This document shows, piece after piece, positions 1 through 9,377 of a stretch of DNA of 64,000 nucleotides. Each line of letters begins with the position of its first letter. The first letter of the stretch is position 1. The position numbers were made by a program, and so were the translations under genes. The DNA comes from Rhizobium lentis (GTDB lineage Bacteria > Pseudomonadota > Alphaproteobacteria > Rhizobiales > Rhizobiaceae), in NCBI RefSeq assembly GCF_017352135.1, contig NZ_CP071457.1:62001-126000 (forward strand), read 5' to 3'. The notes under the pieces were generated by a model. It did not search any database. It was not told where the DNA came from and worked only from the letters and a program-made list of their open reading frames with translations.

Positions 1-702
1 GCCACCTTGCTTGGAATGCCGGCGGCGTCGCTGACGGACGAGCTACGGAAAAGCGCAGGCCAGCCGGTTTTCCGCGGCAGCATTCGCGCCGGTATTCCCG
101 CCGATCTCATCCGCAACCGTCCCGATATCCGGAAAGCCGAACGCGAGCTGGCGGCGGCTGTTGCCGATATCGGTGCTGCCGAAGCTGAGCTTTATCCGTC
201 GATCTCGCTCTCCGGCTCGATCTCGCCGAGCTGGGTCAAATCATCGGGCGCCAGCGGCGCAAGCCTGACCAGCTGGTCCTTCGGGCCGACGCTCAACCTG
301 CCGATCTTCGACGGCGGCAAGTTGCAGGCGAATGTCGATATCGAGAAGTCCGATGCGAAGTCTCAATATCTCGCCTGGAAGGCGGCGGTGCTGAACGGGA
401 TCGAAGAGGTCGAGAACGCGCTGTCGGCGGTTCGCCGCGACACGCAGACGCTGGAACCGTTGCGCAGGCAGGTGCAGACGGCGCAGGAATCGCTGGCGCT
501 TTCGACCACCAGCTACAAGGATGGCGCCTCCTCGCTGCTCGACGTTCTGGACGCGCAACGTTCGGTCTCAGATGCTCAGGAAAGTCTTGCGGCCACCGTG
601 CAGCAGGTCGCGAAGGATTATGTGGACCTCTATGTCGCCATCGGCGCCGGTTACCTCGAGCCGGAACATTCCCCGTCCACGCAAACTGCAAAATCGGGCT
701 GA
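1..702 (+). CDS. NodT-family RND efflux outer membrane factor, 3' part
   Basis: The reading frame is open from the first base, so the true start lies upstream of the window; 233 codons remain. The sequence carries the second outer-membrane-efflux repeat typical of TolC/NodT/OprM proteins: 'RPDIRKAERELAAA' near residue 38, 'LYPSISLSGS', 'LPIFDGGK' and 'LLDVLDAQRSV'. Such proteins are trimeric outer-membrane exit ducts that pair with an RND pump and a periplasmic adaptor, whose genes would be expected upstream. It ends 12 bp from the convergent citE-like gene. The family is clear; the exported substrate cannot be told from the sequence. Confidence 0.9.
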   Translation, partial: ATLLGMPAASLTDELRKSAGQPVFRGSIRAGIPADLIRNRPDIRKAERELAAAVADIGAAEAELYPSISLSGSISPSWVKSSGASGASLTSWSFGPTLNLPIFDGGKLQANVDIEKSDAKSQYLAWKAAVLNGIEEVENALSAVRRDTQTLEPLRRQVQTAQESLALSTTSYKDGASSLLDVLDAQRSVSDAQESLAATVQQVAKDYVDLYVAIGAGYLEPEHSPSTQTAKSG

Positions 703-714
703 TTCGAGGTTGGG

Positions 715-1551
715 CTATCGTCCGGTGCTTTCCAGAATGCGCAGCGCAAGCTTGAGATGCGGCAAATCCAACATGCGTCCGTCGAGCTGGATGACGCCCG
801 CCTCCGGCCTGGCGGCAAAGGCGGCGGCGACTTTCTCCGCCCAGGCGATCTCGGACGCGTCAGGCGTGAAGGCGTGGTTGATCGCTTCGACCTGGCCTGG
901 ATGGATGGCCATCATGCCGGAAAAGCCGTCGCGCCGGGCGCGACCGACGTAGGCTCTGAGACCGCTGAGATCGCGGAAATCGGGATAGACGGTGTCGATG
1001 GCCGGAACGGCGGCGGCATGGGCCGCAAACAGCGTGAGTGAGCGGGCAAGCTCGTAAGGCGGTGTATAACGGCCATCTTTCCTGCGCGAAGTTGTGGCAC
1101 CTATCGCGGCGGGCAGATCTTCCGCACCCCAGGTCAGGCCGCAAAGGCTCGCCGCGACATCCCGGTAGCTGCCGATCTCGAAGATCGCCGATGGCGTCTC
1201 CGTCGCGATCGGCAGGATGGGGATTTCCGAGCCGAGAGAGCCTGCGAGTTTCAGCACCGAAGCCGCGCCCTCGGCCTTCGGCAGCATGATCGCGAAAGGA
1301 TCAAGGCCGCTCAAAGCGGCCAGGTCGTCTTCGGATTCGGGCGAGGCGAGGGGATTGATGCGGATCAGCAGAGCGCTCTCACCGGTATGGCGCCGGGTGA
1401 ACTCGTGCACGGCCTCGCGGGCTCGTGGCTTGTTGGCGGGCGCGACCGAGTCCTCCAGATCGAGGATGACGGCATCGGCGCCGGAGGCGAGCGCTTTGTC
1501 GAAACGCTCCGGCCGGTCACCGGGCACGAAGAGCAGCGAGCGCAGCCTCAT
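715..1551 (-). CDS. CitE/HpcH-HpaI family lyase, probable (R)-3-hydroxy-3-methylglutaryl-CoA lyase
   Basis: This 278-residue protein starts at the ATG overlapping the maoC stop (ATGA). A longer frame upstream is rejected because the family begins with '[17 protein letters not shown]', the N-terminus of CitE-like lyases. Other conserved segments are 'ILDLEDSV' (Mg-binding region), 'LLIRINPL', 'IMLPKAEGA' and '[14 protein letters not shown]'. The family cleaves beta-hydroxyacyl-CoAs to acetyl-CoA plus an oxo acid. It is the last gene of ivd-mccB-mccA-maoC-citE, and no conventional HMG-CoA lyase (HMGL/LiuE type) is present in the operon. The M. tuberculosis protein Rv2498c, in an operon with the same gene set, is reported to act as (R)-HMG-CoA lyase and citramalyl-CoA lyase. 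The same role is inferred here: release of acetoacetate and acetyl-CoA at the end of leucine catabolism. Confidence 0.8.
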   Translation of the reverse strand: MRLRSLLFVPGDRPERFDKALASGADAVILDLEDSVAPANKPRAREAVHEFTRRHTGESALLIRINPLASPESEDDLAALSGLDPFAIMLPKAEGAASVLKLAGSLGSEIPILPIATETPSAIFEIGSYRDVAASLCGLTWGAEDLPAAIGATTSRRKDGRYTPPYELARSLTLFAAHAAAVPAIDTVYPDFRDLSGLRAYVGRARRDGFSGMMAIHPGQVEAINHAFTPDASEIAWAEKVAAAFAARPEAGVIQLDGRMLDLPHLKLALRILESTGR

Positions 1552-2000
1552 GACGGCCTCACTTTCAGCATGGCGGTGCGCAGGCACCGGCAGACGATCT
1601 CGTCACGCTGGTTCAGGGTGACGTGGCGGAAGGTGACGATGCCGGCATCGGGGCGGGAATTCGAACGGCGCAGCTCCGTCACCTCCGTTTCCACCCGCAG
1701 CGTATCGCCGATGAAGACCGGCTTCGGCATCGTCACCTTGTCATAGCCGAGATTGGCGACGAGCGTGCCGAGCGTGGTGTCGCCGACCGAAAGGCCGACG
1801 GTCAGCGCAAAGGTGAAAGTGCCGTTGACGACGATCCGGCCGAATTCGGTGGCGGCCGCATAAGCGGCATCGAGATGCAGCGGCTGCGGATTGTGGGAAA
1901 GTGTCGTGAACAGCAGGTTGTCGGTCTCGGTGACCGTGCGGCGGATCTCATGGGCGATGCGGTCGCCGACCGTCCATTCGTCGAAATAGCGTCCGGCCAT
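1548..2000 (-). CDS. MaoC-family enoyl-CoA hydratase, probable methylglutaconyl-CoA hydratase
   Basis: A 150-residue single hot-dog-fold MaoC dehydratase. The N-terminus '[20 protein letters not shown]' and the segment '[18 protein letters not shown]' are typical. In that segment the R-hydratase consensus G-D-x-N-P-x-H reads H-N-P-Q-P-L-H, the form common in mesaconyl/itaconyl-CoA-type MaoC proteins. The '[11 protein letters not shown]' stretch follows. Its start shares one base with the mccA stop, and its stop overlaps the citE start, so translation is probably coupled. Between a methylcrotonyl-CoA carboxylase and a CitE lyase, the expected step is hydration of 3-methylglutaconyl-CoA to HMG-CoA. 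That replaces the crotonase-type LiuC hydratase. The function is inferred from context and from the matching mycobacterial operon. Confidence 0.8.
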   Translation of the reverse strand: MAGRYFDEWTVGDRIAHEIRRTVTETDNLLFTTLSHNPQPLHLDAAYAAATEFGRIVVNGTFTFALTVGLSVGDTTLGTLVANLGYDKVTMPKPVFIGDTLRVETEVTELRRSNSRPDAGIVTFRHVTLNQRDEIVCRCLRTAMLKVRPS

Positions 2001-3865
2001 CAGTCCTCTCCCTTCATGACGGTGACGACCAGCTGGTTTTCCGAGACCCTGGCGCCGGTGGAAACCTGCAGTTTTCCGACGAGGCCGTCAAAGGGCGCGC
2101 GAAGCGAATGCTCCATCTTCATCGCTTCCACAGTCAGCAGACGATCCCCCTTGGCGACGCGATCCCCTTCGGTCACTTCCACCGAAATGACGAGGCCGGG
2201 CATGGGCGACAGGATCGCGCCGTCGCCTGCACCCTGACGTGCCTCGATTTCGCCTGCGTCGGGCAGGCCGATCGCCCAGGCATTGCCAGCATCGAAAAGC
2301 ACCGTCGTTTCCGCAATCGTGATCGTATTTGTCTCAAGTTCCGGACGTGACTGCCCCCAATAGAGGTGACCGTCGATGCGGACACGCACGCGGCTGTCGC
2401 TTGGCCCAGCAATGCGAAAACCGGAAAGCCCCGACCAGGGATCATCGCCCACTTTCCTCGAAAGCACCGTGGCGGCACGGTCGATTGCCGTTTGATCCGG
2501 CTCCTTTGCCACAAGGCTTTCGCCGTGCCGGTCGAGGAACCCGGTATCGATCCGGCCCGCGTAGAAATCCGGGTCGGCGGCGATGCGGGCGAGAAGGCCG
2601 GCATTGGAATGGACCGGCCAGACCTCGATGCCGGCGCAGGCGGCCGCGAGCTTCGACAATGCGGCTTCGCGGTTCGGCCCATGGGCAATGATCTTGGCGA
2701 TCATCGGATCGTAGAAGGCGGTGATCTCATCGCCCTGTTCGACGCCGCTGTCGACGCGGACGGTTGGCGGCAGGCGGAGATGGTCGAGCCGGCCGGTCGA
2801 GGGCAGGTAGCCGGCGGCGGGATTTTCGGCATAGAGCCGGGCTTCGAAGGCCCAGCCGTTCATTGCGATCTCGTCCTGGCTTTTCGGCAGTGGCTCGCCG
2901 CTTGCGACCTGCAGCTGCCAGAGCACCAGATCCTCGCCCGATATGGCTTCGGTGACGGGATGCTCCACCTGCAGGCGCGTGTTCATTTCCATGAACCAGA
3001 TGCGGTCGGGATGCAGGTCTTGCGAGGCATCGGCGATGAATTCGATGGTGCCGGCGCCGACATAGTTCACCGCTCTTGCCGCCTTCACCGCCGCCTTGCA
3101 GATCGCAGCGCGCGTGGCGGCATCGAGGCCGGGGGCAGGGGCCTCCTCGATGACCTTCTGGTGACGGCGCTGCAGCGAGCAGTCGCGCTCGAAGAGATGG
3201 ACGCAGTTCCCGTGCTGGTCGGCGAAAACCTGCACCTCGATATGGCGCGGATTGGCGATATAGCGTTCGATGAGAACGCGGTCGTCGCCGAAGGCGGAGG
3301 CCGCCTCACGGCGGCAGGAGGCGAGAAGTTCCGCGAAATCTCGCGGACGGTCGACGCGACGCATGCCCTTGCCGCCGCCGCCGGCAACGGCCTTGATGAG
3401 GACGGGATAGCCGATGGCATCAGCCTCGGCCGCAAGCCTTGCCTCGCTCTGGTCCGGCCCGAGATAACCAGGGGTCACCGGCACGCCTGCCGCCTGCATC
3501 AATTCCTTCGCGGCGTCCTTGAGCCCCATTGCGCGGATGGCGGCCGGCGGCGCGCCGACCCAGAGAATACCGGCTTTCTCCACCGCTTCGGCAAAGTCGG
3601 CATTTTCCGACAGGAAGCCGTAGCCCGGATGGATCGCGGCGGCGCCGGTTTTCCGGGCGGCGTCGAGGATGCGGGTCTCGGAAAGATAGCTTTCGCGGGC
3701 CGGCGGCGGGCCGATGGCCACCGCTTCGTCGGCCTCTCGCACGAAGGGCAGGCCGGCATCGGCTTCGGAATAGACGGCGATCGTGCGGATTCCGAGTGAC
3801 TTTGCCGTGCGGATGATGCGGCGGGCGATTTCGCCTCGGTTGGCAATGAGAAGGCTTTCCATCAT
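2000..3865 (-). CDS. mccA: Methylcrotonyl-CoA carboxylase alpha (biotin) subunit
   Basis: A 621-residue biotin-dependent carboxylase subunit. The start at the first of two tandem ATGs ('[17 protein letters not shown]') follows a GAGG ribosome binding site and leaves a 7-bp gap to mccB; a longer upstream frame would enter mccB and lacks family similarity. Order: biotin carboxylase N-domain, ATP-grasp domain with '[10 protein letters not shown]', biotin carboxylase C-domain ('[13 protein letters not shown]'), BT-like linker, and a C-terminal biotinyl domain. 'VEAMKMEHS' is present, with Lys583 as the likely biotinylated residue. It carboxylates biotin with ATP and bicarbonate, and the beta subunit transfers the carboxyl group. 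The neighbours (ivd, carboxyltransferase, maoC, citE) point to 3-methylcrotonyl-CoA over acetyl- or propionyl-CoA. Confidence 0.92.
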   Translation of the reverse strand: MMESLLIANRGEIARRIIRTAKSLGIRTIAVYSEADAGLPFVREADEAVAIGPPPARESYLSETRILDAARKTGAAAIHPGYGFLSENADFAEAVEKAGILWVGAPPAAIRAMGLKDAAKELMQAAGVPVTPGYLGPDQSEARLAAEADAIGYPVLIKAVAGGGGKGMRRVDRPRDFAELLASCRREAASAFGDDRVLIERYIANPRHIEVQVFADQHGNCVHLFERDCSLQRRHQKVIEEAPAPGLDAATRAAICKAAVKAARAVNYVGAGTIEFIADASQDLHPDRIWFMEMNTRLQVEHPVTEAISGEDLVLWQLQVASGEPLPKSQDEIAMNGWAFEARLYAENPAAGYLPSTGRLDHLRLPPTVRVDSGVEQGDEITAFYDPMIAKIIAHGPNREAALSKLAAACAGIEVWPVHSNAGLLARIAADPDFYAGRIDTGFLDRHGESLVAKEPDQTAIDRAATVLSRKVGDDPWSGLSGFRIAGPSDSRVRVRIDGHLYWGQSRPELETNTITIAETTVLFDAGNAWAIGLPDAGEIEARQGAGDGAILSPMPGLVISVEVTEGDRVAKGDRLLTVEAMKMEHSLRAPFDGLVGKLQVSTGARVSENQLVVTVMKGED

Positions 3866-3872
3866 CGCCGCC

Positions 3873-5483
3873 TCACATCCGGAACAGGCCGAAGCGCGGC
3901 CCCTTCGGGATCGGCGCATTCAGGCAGGCGGAAAAGGCAAGACCCAGCACGTCCCGCGTCTGGCTGGGATCGATGATGCCGTCGTCCCAGAGGCGGGCGG
4001 TGGCATAATACGGATTGCCTTCGGCCTCGTAGCTGGCGCGGATCGGCGCCTTGAAGGCCTCCTCCTCGTCAACAGGCCAATCCTCGCCGCGCGCCTCCAG
4101 CGCATCGCGGCGGATGGTGGCGAGCACCGAGGCCGCCTGTTCGCCGCCCATGACGCTGATGCGGCTGTTCGGCCAGGTGAAGAGGAAACGCGGGCGATAG
4201 GCGCGGCCGCACATGCCGTAATTGCCGGCGCCGAAGCTGCCGCCGATGATGACCGTGACCTTCGGCACGGTCGCGGTCGCAACCGCGGTCACCAGCTTTG
4301 CCCCGTCCTTGGCGATCCCGCCGGCCTCATATCGGCCGCCGACCATGAAGCCGGAGATATTCTGCAGGAAGAGCAGGGGCACGCGGCGCTGGCAGGCGAG
4401 CTCGATGAAATGCGCGCCCTTCAGCGCGCTTTCGGAAAAAAGCACGCCGTTGTTGGCAATGACGGCGACGGGCATGCCCCAGATACGGGCAAAGCCACAG
4501 ACCAGCGTGGTGCCGTAGAGCGGCTTGAACTCATGCAGTTCCGAGCCGTCGACGAGGCGGCCGATCACCTCGCGCACCTCATAGGGCGAACGCACGTCCT
4601 CGGGGATAATGCCACAGAGGTCCTGCGGATCGAGTTTTGGCGGCCGCGGGGGCTGGACATCGATATCGACCGATTTGACGCTGTTGAGGCTGGCGACGAT
4701 GTCGCGCACCAGGAGCAGCGCATGCTCGTCGCTTTCCGCCACGTGATCGACGACGCCGGAGCGGCGGCCATGGGTCTCGGCGCCGCCGAGTTCCTCGGCC
4801 GAGATGATTTCTCCGGTCGCAGCTTTGACCAGCGGCGGGCCGGCGAGGAAGATTGTGCCCTGATTGCGCACGATCACCGTTTCGTCGGACATGGCGGGCA
4901 CATAGGCGCCGCCGGCGGTGCAGCTTCCCAGGACGCAGGCAATCTGCGGAATGCCTTCGGCCGACATCTGCGCCTGATTGTAGAAGATCGCGCCGAAATG
5001 GTCGCGGTCGGGAAAGACCTCGGCCTGATGCGGCAGATTGGCGCCGCCGCTATCGACGAGATAGAGGCAGGGCAGCCGGTTCTGCAGGGCAATCTCCTGC
5101 GCCCGCAGATGCTTCTTCACCGTCAGGGGGTAATAGGCGCCACCCTTCACCGTCGCGTCATTGGCGACGATCATCACCTCGCGGCCGGAAACCCGGCCGA
5201 TGCCGGATATAATGCCCGCACCCGGCGCCTCGTTGCCATACATGCCGTTGGCCGCCAGGGTGCCGATCTCCAGGAACGGGCTGCCGGCATCGAGCAAAAG
5301 CTGGATGCGGTCGCGCGGCAGGAGTTTGCCCTTGCCGGTGTGGCGTTCCCGCGCTGCCTGTGAACCGCCTTCGCGGGTCTTCGCTGAGCGCTCGTAGAGT
5401 TCGTCGACGAGGGCTTTGTTCTTGGCGGTGTTGGTTTTGAAGCTTTCGCTGGCGCGGTCGACCGCGGTCGAAATCACCGTCAT
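3873..5483 (-). CDS. mccB: Methylcrotonyl-CoA carboxylase beta (carboxyltransferase) subunit
   Basis: The 536-residue length matches MccB/LiuB carboxyltransferases. Conserved stretches include '[17 protein letters not shown]', '[21 protein letters not shown]', '[19 protein letters not shown]', '[21 protein letters not shown]' and '[16 protein letters not shown]' near the C-terminus. It moves carboxyl groups from biotin to 3-methylcrotonyl-CoA to form 3-methylglutaconyl-CoA. The '[19 protein letters not shown]' block is characteristic of MCC and separates it from propionyl-CoA carboxylase. Its start overlaps the ivd stop by 4 bp. It acts in the cytosol with the mccA product. Confidence 0.94.
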   Translation of the reverse strand: MTVISTAVDRASESFKTNTAKNKALVDELYERSAKTREGGSQAARERHTGKGKLLPRDRIQLLLDAGSPFLEIGTLAANGMYGNEAPGAGIISGIGRVSGREVMIVANDATVKGGAYYPLTVKKHLRAQEIALQNRLPCLYLVDSGGANLPHQAEVFPDRDHFGAIFYNQAQMSAEGIPQIACVLGSCTAGGAYVPAMSDETVIVRNQGTIFLAGPPLVKAATGEIISAEELGGAETHGRRSGVVDHVAESDEHALLLVRDIVASLNSVKSVDIDVQPPRPPKLDPQDLCGIIPEDVRSPYEVREVIGRLVDGSELHEFKPLYGTTLVCGFARIWGMPVAVIANNGVLFSESALKGAHFIELACQRRVPLLFLQNISGFMVGGRYEAGGIAKDGAKLVTAVATATVPKVTVIIGGSFGAGNYGMCGRAYRPRFLFTWPNSRISVMGGEQAASVLATIRRDALEARGEDWPVDEEEAFKAPIRASYEAEGNPYYATARLWDDGIIDPSQTRDVLGLAFSACLNAPIPKGPRFGLFRM

Positions 5484-6625
5484 GATGCGATCAGCTCCCG
5501 CCCGATCAGGTAGCGACGGATCTCATTGGTGCCGGCGCCGATATCGTAGAGCTTGGCGTCGCGCAAAAAGCGCTCGACCGGCCATTCCTTGGTATAACCG
5601 GCGCCGCCGAGTGCCTGGATCGCCTCCAGCGAGACCCTCACGGCATTCTCGCTGGCAAAGAGAATCGCGGCGGCCGCATCGGTGCGCGTTGTACGACCGG
5701 CATCGCAGGCGCGAGCGACGGAATAGACATAGGCGCGCGCTGAATTCAGCGCGACATACATGTCGGCGATCTTGCCCTGCATCAGCTGGAAATCGCCGAT
5801 CGGCTTGCCGAACTGCTTGCGATCGCGCACATAGGGCAGCACGACATCGAGGCAGGCCTGCATGATGCCGAGCGGGCCGGCGGCGAGCACCGCGCGCTCG
5901 TAATCAAGGCCGGACATCAGGATCTTCACGCCTTCGCCTTCTTGGCCCATCAGCGCCTCGGCCGGCACTTCGCAATCCTCGAAGACCAGTTCGGCGGTAT
6001 CGCTGCCGCGCATGCCGAGCTTGGAGAGTTTCTTGGAGACGCTGAAGCCGGGCAGGCCCTTTTCGATGATGAGCGCGGAAATGCCTTTCGGCCCGGCTAC
6101 GGGATCGGTCTTGGCATAGACGACGAGCACGTCGGCATGCGGCGCGTTGGTGATCCAGAATTTGCTGCCGTTCAGAATATAGCGGTCGCCCTTTTTCTCG
6201 GCACGCAGCCGCATCGAGACGACATCGGAACCGGAGCCCACTTCCGACATGGCGAGCGAGCCGACATGTTCGCCGGAGATCAGCTTCGGCAGATGACGGT
6301 GTTTCTGCTCAGATGAGGCCCAGCGGCGGATCTGATTGACGCAGAGATTGGAATGGGCGCCGTAGCTCAGGCCGACGGAGGCCGAAGCCCGTGAGACTTC
6401 CTCCATGGCGACGACATGCTCGAGATAACCGAGACCGGCGCCGCCGAATTCTTCCTCGACGGTGATCCCATGCAGGCCGAGCGCGCCCATCTGAGGCCAG
6501 AGCTGACGTGGAAACGTGTTGCTTTCATCGATCTCCGCAGCCAACGGAGCAATCTGAGCGGCGGCAAACCGCGCCGTCGTTTCACGGATCGCGTCCGCGG
6601 TTTCGCCGAGCGAAAAATCAAACAT
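5480..6625 (-). CDS. ivd: Isovaleryl-CoA dehydrogenase
   Basis: A 381-residue acyl-CoA dehydrogenase. The ATG at 6625 ('[17 protein letters not shown]') is preceded by GGGAGGAG and matches the family's N-terminus; 26 extra upstream codons are rejected. '[21 protein letters not shown]' carries the helix-G glutamate that serves as catalytic base in isovaleryl-CoA dehydrogenases, and '[17 protein letters not shown]' at the C-terminus has Gly-Ala in place of the Tyr-Glu of other acyl-CoA dehydrogenases. This combination is diagnostic. It oxidises isovaleryl-CoA to 3-methylcrotonyl-CoA, passing electrons to ETF. It is the first gene of the leucine operon, so the promoter should lie in 6626-6780, shared with the divergent toxin-antitoxin pair. 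Confidence 0.95.
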   Translation of the reverse strand: MFDFSLGETADAIRETTARFAAAQIAPLAAEIDESNTFPRQLWPQMGALGLHGITVEEEFGGAGLGYLEHVVAMEEVSRASASVGLSYGAHSNLCVNQIRRWASSEQKHRHLPKLISGEHVGSLAMSEVGSGSDVVSMRLRAEKKGDRYILNGSKFWITNAPHADVLVVYAKTDPVAGPKGISALIIEKGLPGFSVSKKLSKLGMRGSDTAELVFEDCEVPAEALMGQEGEGVKILMSGLDYERAVLAAGPLGIMQACLDVVLPYVRDRKQFGKPIGDFQLMQGKIADMYVALNSARAYVYSVARACDAGRTTRTDAAAAILFASENAVRVSLEAIQALGGAGYTKEWPVERFLRDAKLYDIGAGTNEIRRYLIGRELIAS

Positions 6626-6736
6626 GGCACTCCTCCCGCTGAAATATGTAGCGCGGGTTGCGGCGGGGTCAAAGTGCCGTTGAATGATGCCGCCGGGGGA
6701 CATTCTTATCGGCGGGGAACGTCCATTCTTGAAAAT

Positions 6737-6763
6737 ATGGAAAACATGGAATATATGGAAATT
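6737..6763 (+). promoter_or_regulatory. Three 9-bp iterons upstream of the toxin-antitoxin pair
   Basis: ATGGAA occurs at 6737, 6746 and 6755, exactly every 9 bp, as units ATGGAAAAC, ATGGAATAT and ATGGAAATT in an A/T-rich patch that contrasts with the GC-rich surroundings. The array ends just before the GGAGG ribosome binding site (6768-6772) of the antitoxin. Antitoxins usually bind repeats at this place to repress their own operon, so this is a candidate operator or promoter. Operator function is inferred. Confidence 0.5.
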
Positions 6764-6780
6764 TAACGGAGGTATGATCG

Positions 6781-7041
6781 ATGCGACAATTCACGACAGG
6801 TGATCTCAACAAGCAAGTCGGCGACGTCACGGATGCCGCGAGCCGCGAGCCTGTCGTTCTTACCCGCCATAATAAGCCGCGTTTCGTGCTGATGAGCTAT
6901 GAGCACTATGAGCGCATGCGCAATGGCAGCGATCCGCGTCGCGCCCATGCAGTCGCAGAGATGCCGGACGAGCACGCTGAATTGTTTGATGAGACGATGG
7001 AGCGGCTGGCGCGCGGCGAAGGCTATGACGATGAGCCATGA
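6781..7041 (+). CDS. Type II antitoxin, Phd/YefM-like
   Basis: An 86-residue acidic-tailed protein. '[16 protein letters not shown]', '[19 protein letters not shown]' and 'YEHYERMR' follow the Phd/YefM pattern: N-terminal dimeric DNA-binding fold, then a toxin-wrapping tail ('[22 protein letters not shown]'). The ATG at 6781 sits 8 bp after GGAGG. The ATG at 6774 is out of frame. It overlaps the downstream toxin by 11 bp, the usual antitoxin-first layout. It should neutralise the toxin and, as a complex, repress the operon through the iterons just upstream. Confidence 0.85.
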   Translation: MRQFTTGDLNKQVGDVTDAASREPVVLTRHNKPRFVLMSYEHYERMRNGSDPRRAHAVAEMPDEHAELFDETMERLARGEGYDDEP

Positions 7042-7450
7042 GTTCCGTCCTGGTGAGATAATAACCTATCCCTATCTCTGGGCATGGCAACAGCAGCGTG
7101 GTGAGACGGAGGGACGAAAGCAACGACCGGTCTGTGTCGTCATCGCAATCCGCAGCCCGAGTGATGGAAATACGCACCTCGTCCTTCTGGCTATCACCAC
7201 GCAGCCGCCGCAGACGGGGAGGGTTGCCTTGGAAATTCCCGACATCGAGCGCCGGCGGGCAGGTCTTGGTGATCTTAAGCAGAGCTGGATCGTTCTAGAC
7301 GAATACAATTACGATATCGTCGAGCACTCCTGGTATATCGAGCCGCATCAGGAGGTTCTGGGTCGTTTCAGCAAATCCTTTGTGATGAAGATTGCCGCCA
7401 TGTTCTTGAAAGCGCGAAGCCAGTCGGGTCTAGTTAAGCGGTTCGACTGA
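7031..7450 (+). CDS. PemK/MazF-like toxin
   Basis: A 139-residue protein whose N-terminal part, 'FRPGEIITYPYLW' followed by 'GRKQRPVCVVIAI' and 'LVLLAITTQPP', resembles the PemK/MazF beta-barrel (G-[DE]-I-x-x-x-x, then R-P-hydrophobic, then a strand ending in T). The ATG at 7031 is 8 bp after GAAGG; the in-frame ATG at 7025 is too close to it. The C-terminal half ('RFSKSFVMKIAAMF') is less typical. Such toxins are usually ribosome-independent mRNA endonucleases. Partnering with a Phd-like antitoxin is less common than with MazE/PemI. It ends directly against the convergent AraC gene with no gap. The assignment rests on motif reading only. Confidence 0.65.
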   Translation: MSHEFRPGEIITYPYLWAWQQQRGETEGRKQRPVCVVIAIRSPSDGNTHLVLLAITTQPPQTGRVALEIPDIERRRAGLGDLKQSWIVLDEYNYDIVEHSWYIEPHQEVLGRFSKSFVMKIAAMFLKARSQSGLVKRFD

Positions 7451-8455
7451 CTAAGTTGAATTCTCCGCTTCCTCCCGCCGAAAAGCCTCGGGGCTCTTGC
7501 CCATCCATTTCCGAAAAGCGCGAAAGAACGCACTCGGTTCGGAATAGCCGAGCAGCACGGCGATCTCGCCGATGGTCTTCGACGTGTTCAGCAACAGCTC
7601 GACGGCGAGATCCCGGCGGATCTCGTCCTTGATGGCGGCATAGCTTTGTCCCTCGTCATGCAGCCGGTGACGCAGCGTGGAGGGCGGCATGCGCATGTCG
7701 GCAGCGAGCTCGGCGAAACTCCGCCACGTCGCAGGTGTTGCCTGGCTCAAGCGGCGGCGGACGGCTGCGGCGATGCCGGCATCGTAGCGGTAGCGGACAA
7801 GAATATTGGCCGGTGCGCCGCGCAGGAACTGTTTCAGCGCCTGTTCGCTGCGTGAAATCGGCAAATCGAGCATGGCGCTGTCGAAGCCAAGACGGCTGAT
7901 CGGTTGGGAGAAGCGAACGGGCGCGCCGAAGAACAGGCGGTAGTCGGCGCCTTGTTTCGGCTCCGCGCAGCGGAAATCGACGAGGCGAATCGGGATGCGC
8001 CGGCCGACCAGCCAGCAGGTGATGCCGTGCAGGATGATCCAGTAGGTGCGGTAGGCGAAGGCCGAGCGCGGGCTGCCGGCATCCCGGAGCTCGATCTCGG
8101 CGAGGCCGTCGCGGATGACCAGTCGCCCGCGGGGATCATCGAGCACGACATCGAGGAAGCGCAGCGCCCGGCGTAGCGCCTGACCCAGCGTCGGCGCATG
8201 CAGCACGCAATGGCAGAGCAGGGTGAAGCTGCCGCTGCGCATCGGTCGTCCGCCCATGCCGAAGAATTCGTCGTCGAGCTCGGCAGCGATGGCCAACCAG
8301 AGCGCGCCATAGGTTTCCGCCGAAACCGGTTGGTCGACGCCAGAGAGGCCGACGCGGGCGAGGATTGGCGCCGTCGGCTTGCCGAGCCGCCGTAGGCTGT
8401 CGAGCGCCTCCTCGACGAACCCCGGTGCGATCATGCGTCGCTCGATCTCGGCCAT
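7451..8455 (-). CDS. AraC-family transcriptional regulator (OruR-like)
   Basis: 334 residues. The N-terminal two thirds resemble the arabinose-binding-like domain of OruR/ArgR-type AraC proteins, with segments such as 'FGMGGRPMRSGSFTLLCHCVLHAPTLGQALRRALRF'. The C-terminus is a double helix-turn-helix: 'MPPSTLRHRLHDEGQSY' and 'TIGEIAVLLGYSEPSAFFRAFRKWMG'. It is transcribed away from the SDR-thiolase-dehydrogenase-BKD operon across a 131-bp gap, so it is the likely activator of that operon. The effector may be a branched-chain intermediate; this is inference. Confidence 0.85.
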   Translation of the reverse strand: MAEIERRMIAPGFVEEALDSLRRLGKPTAPILARVGLSGVDQPVSAETYGALWLAIAAELDDEFFGMGGRPMRSGSFTLLCHCVLHAPTLGQALRRALRFLDVVLDDPRGRLVIRDGLAEIELRDAGSPRSAFAYRTYWIILHGITCWLVGRRIPIRLVDFRCAEPKQGADYRLFFGAPVRFSQPISRLGFDSAMLDLPISRSEQALKQFLRGAPANILVRYRYDAGIAAAVRRRLSQATPATWRSFAELAADMRMPPSTLRHRLHDEGQSYAAIKDEIRRDLAVELLLNTSKTIGEIAVLLGYSEPSAFFRAFRKWMGKSPEAFRREEAENST

Positions 8456-8586
8456 CGCAACCTCTATGGCAAAACTGGCCGAAATAATGGAGCAGTTCTG
8501 TCATCGCTTGCAATAGGCGGAGCGAATAGAATCCTTTTTGCCGGCAATATCTGGAGGAGATGGCCGGCGGCGAGGAGAAGAGATCG
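8456..8586. promoter_or_regulatory. Divergent promoter region, AraC regulator / branched-chain catabolic operon
   Basis: This 131-bp stretch separates the AraC start from the SDR start and should hold both promoters. A GAGGAGAAG ribosome binding site (8572-8580) serves the SDR gene. No convincing palindrome or -35/-10 pair was found by eye. Confidence 0.45.
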
Positions 8587-9354
8587 ATGCTGATCCGTGG
8601 CGCAAGTTTTATCGTGTCCGGCGGCGGCTCCGGCTTGGGGGCGGCGACGGCGCGCATGCTCGTCGAGGCCGGCGGGCGGGTGGCGATCGCCGATCTCAAT
8701 ATCGAGGCGGGTGAAGGGCTTGCTCGGGAATTCGGCAGCGATGCCCGTTTCGTCAAGGCCGACGTGACGGATGGCGACGACGGAGCCGCGGTAATTGCCG
8801 CGGCCATGGAAGCCTTCGGCGGCATACGCGGGCTGGTCAATTGCGCCGGCGTGGCGCCGGCCGAAAAGGTGATCGGCCGCGACGGGCCGCATCGGCTGGA
8901 GAGTTTTACCCGCACGATCGGCATCAATCTCATTGGCACGTTCAACATGATCCGGCTTGCCGCCGCCGCGATCCAGACTGCGGAGCCGGATGGCGAAGGC
9001 GAACGCGGCGTGATCGTCAATACGGCCTCGGTCGCCGCCTTCGACGGCCAGATCGGCCAGGCCGCCTATGCCGCCTCCAAGGGCGGAGTGGCGGCGATGA
9101 CCTTGCCGATCGCCCGCGAGCTTGCTCGCCACGGCATCCGCGTCGTGTCGATCGCTCCCGGCATTTTCGAGACGCCGATGATGGCCGGTATGCCGGCCGA
9201 GGTTCAGACGGCCCTCGGCCAGAGTGTTCCTTTTCCGCCGAGGCTCGGCCGGCCGGCGGAATTTGCCGGACTGGTGCGCCATATCTTTGAAAACAACATG
9301 CTGAACGGCGAGGTCATCCGCCTCGACGGCGCATTGCGGATGGGCGCGCGCTGA
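8587..9354 (+). CDS. SDR oxidoreductase, probable 2-methyl-3-hydroxybutyryl-CoA dehydrogenase
   Basis: 255 residues from the ATG at 8587, chosen because GAGGAGAAG precedes it and the length matches HSD10-type enzymes; an in-frame ATG at 8560 would add nine unrelated residues. The NAD-binding glycine motif '[16 protein letters not shown]', 'NCAGVAP', catalytic Ser region '[15 protein letters not shown]' and the Y-x-x-x-K ('[10 protein letters not shown]') are all present, as is '[13 protein letters not shown]'-like sequence (reads '[13 protein letters not shown]'). HSD10-like SDRs oxidise 2-methyl-3-hydroxybutyryl-CoA in isoleucine breakdown. The following thiolase would cleave the product. 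Confidence 0.85.
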   Translation: MLIRGASFIVSGGGSGLGAATARMLVEAGGRVAIADLNIEAGEGLAREFGSDARFVKADVTDGDDGAAVIAAAMEAFGGIRGLVNCAGVAPAEKVIGRDGPHRLESFTRTIGINLIGTFNMIRLAAAAIQTAEPDGEGERGVIVNTASVAAFDGQIGQAAYAASKGGVAAMTLPIARELARHGIRVVSIAPGIFETPMMAGMPAEVQTALGQSVPFPPRLGRPAEFAGLVRHIFENNMLNGEVIRLDGALRMGAR

Positions 9355-9377
9355 CCGCGTCGCCCGAAGGAGGAAAG

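Noticed and set aside
2366..3799. 477-codon open frame on the plus strand inside mccA
   Set aside because: It is the antisense shadow of mccA, caused by high GC and codon bias; the peptide has no recognisable domain.
3783..5363. 526-codon open frame opposite mccB
   Set aside because: Antisense to a well-supported carboxyltransferase; amino-acid composition is Asp/Ala/Gly/His-rich and typical of GC shadow frames.
5480..6703. Longer isovaleryl-CoA dehydrogenase with 26 extra N-terminal residues
   Set aside because: The ATG at 6625 has a strong GGGAGGAG site and matches the family N-terminus.
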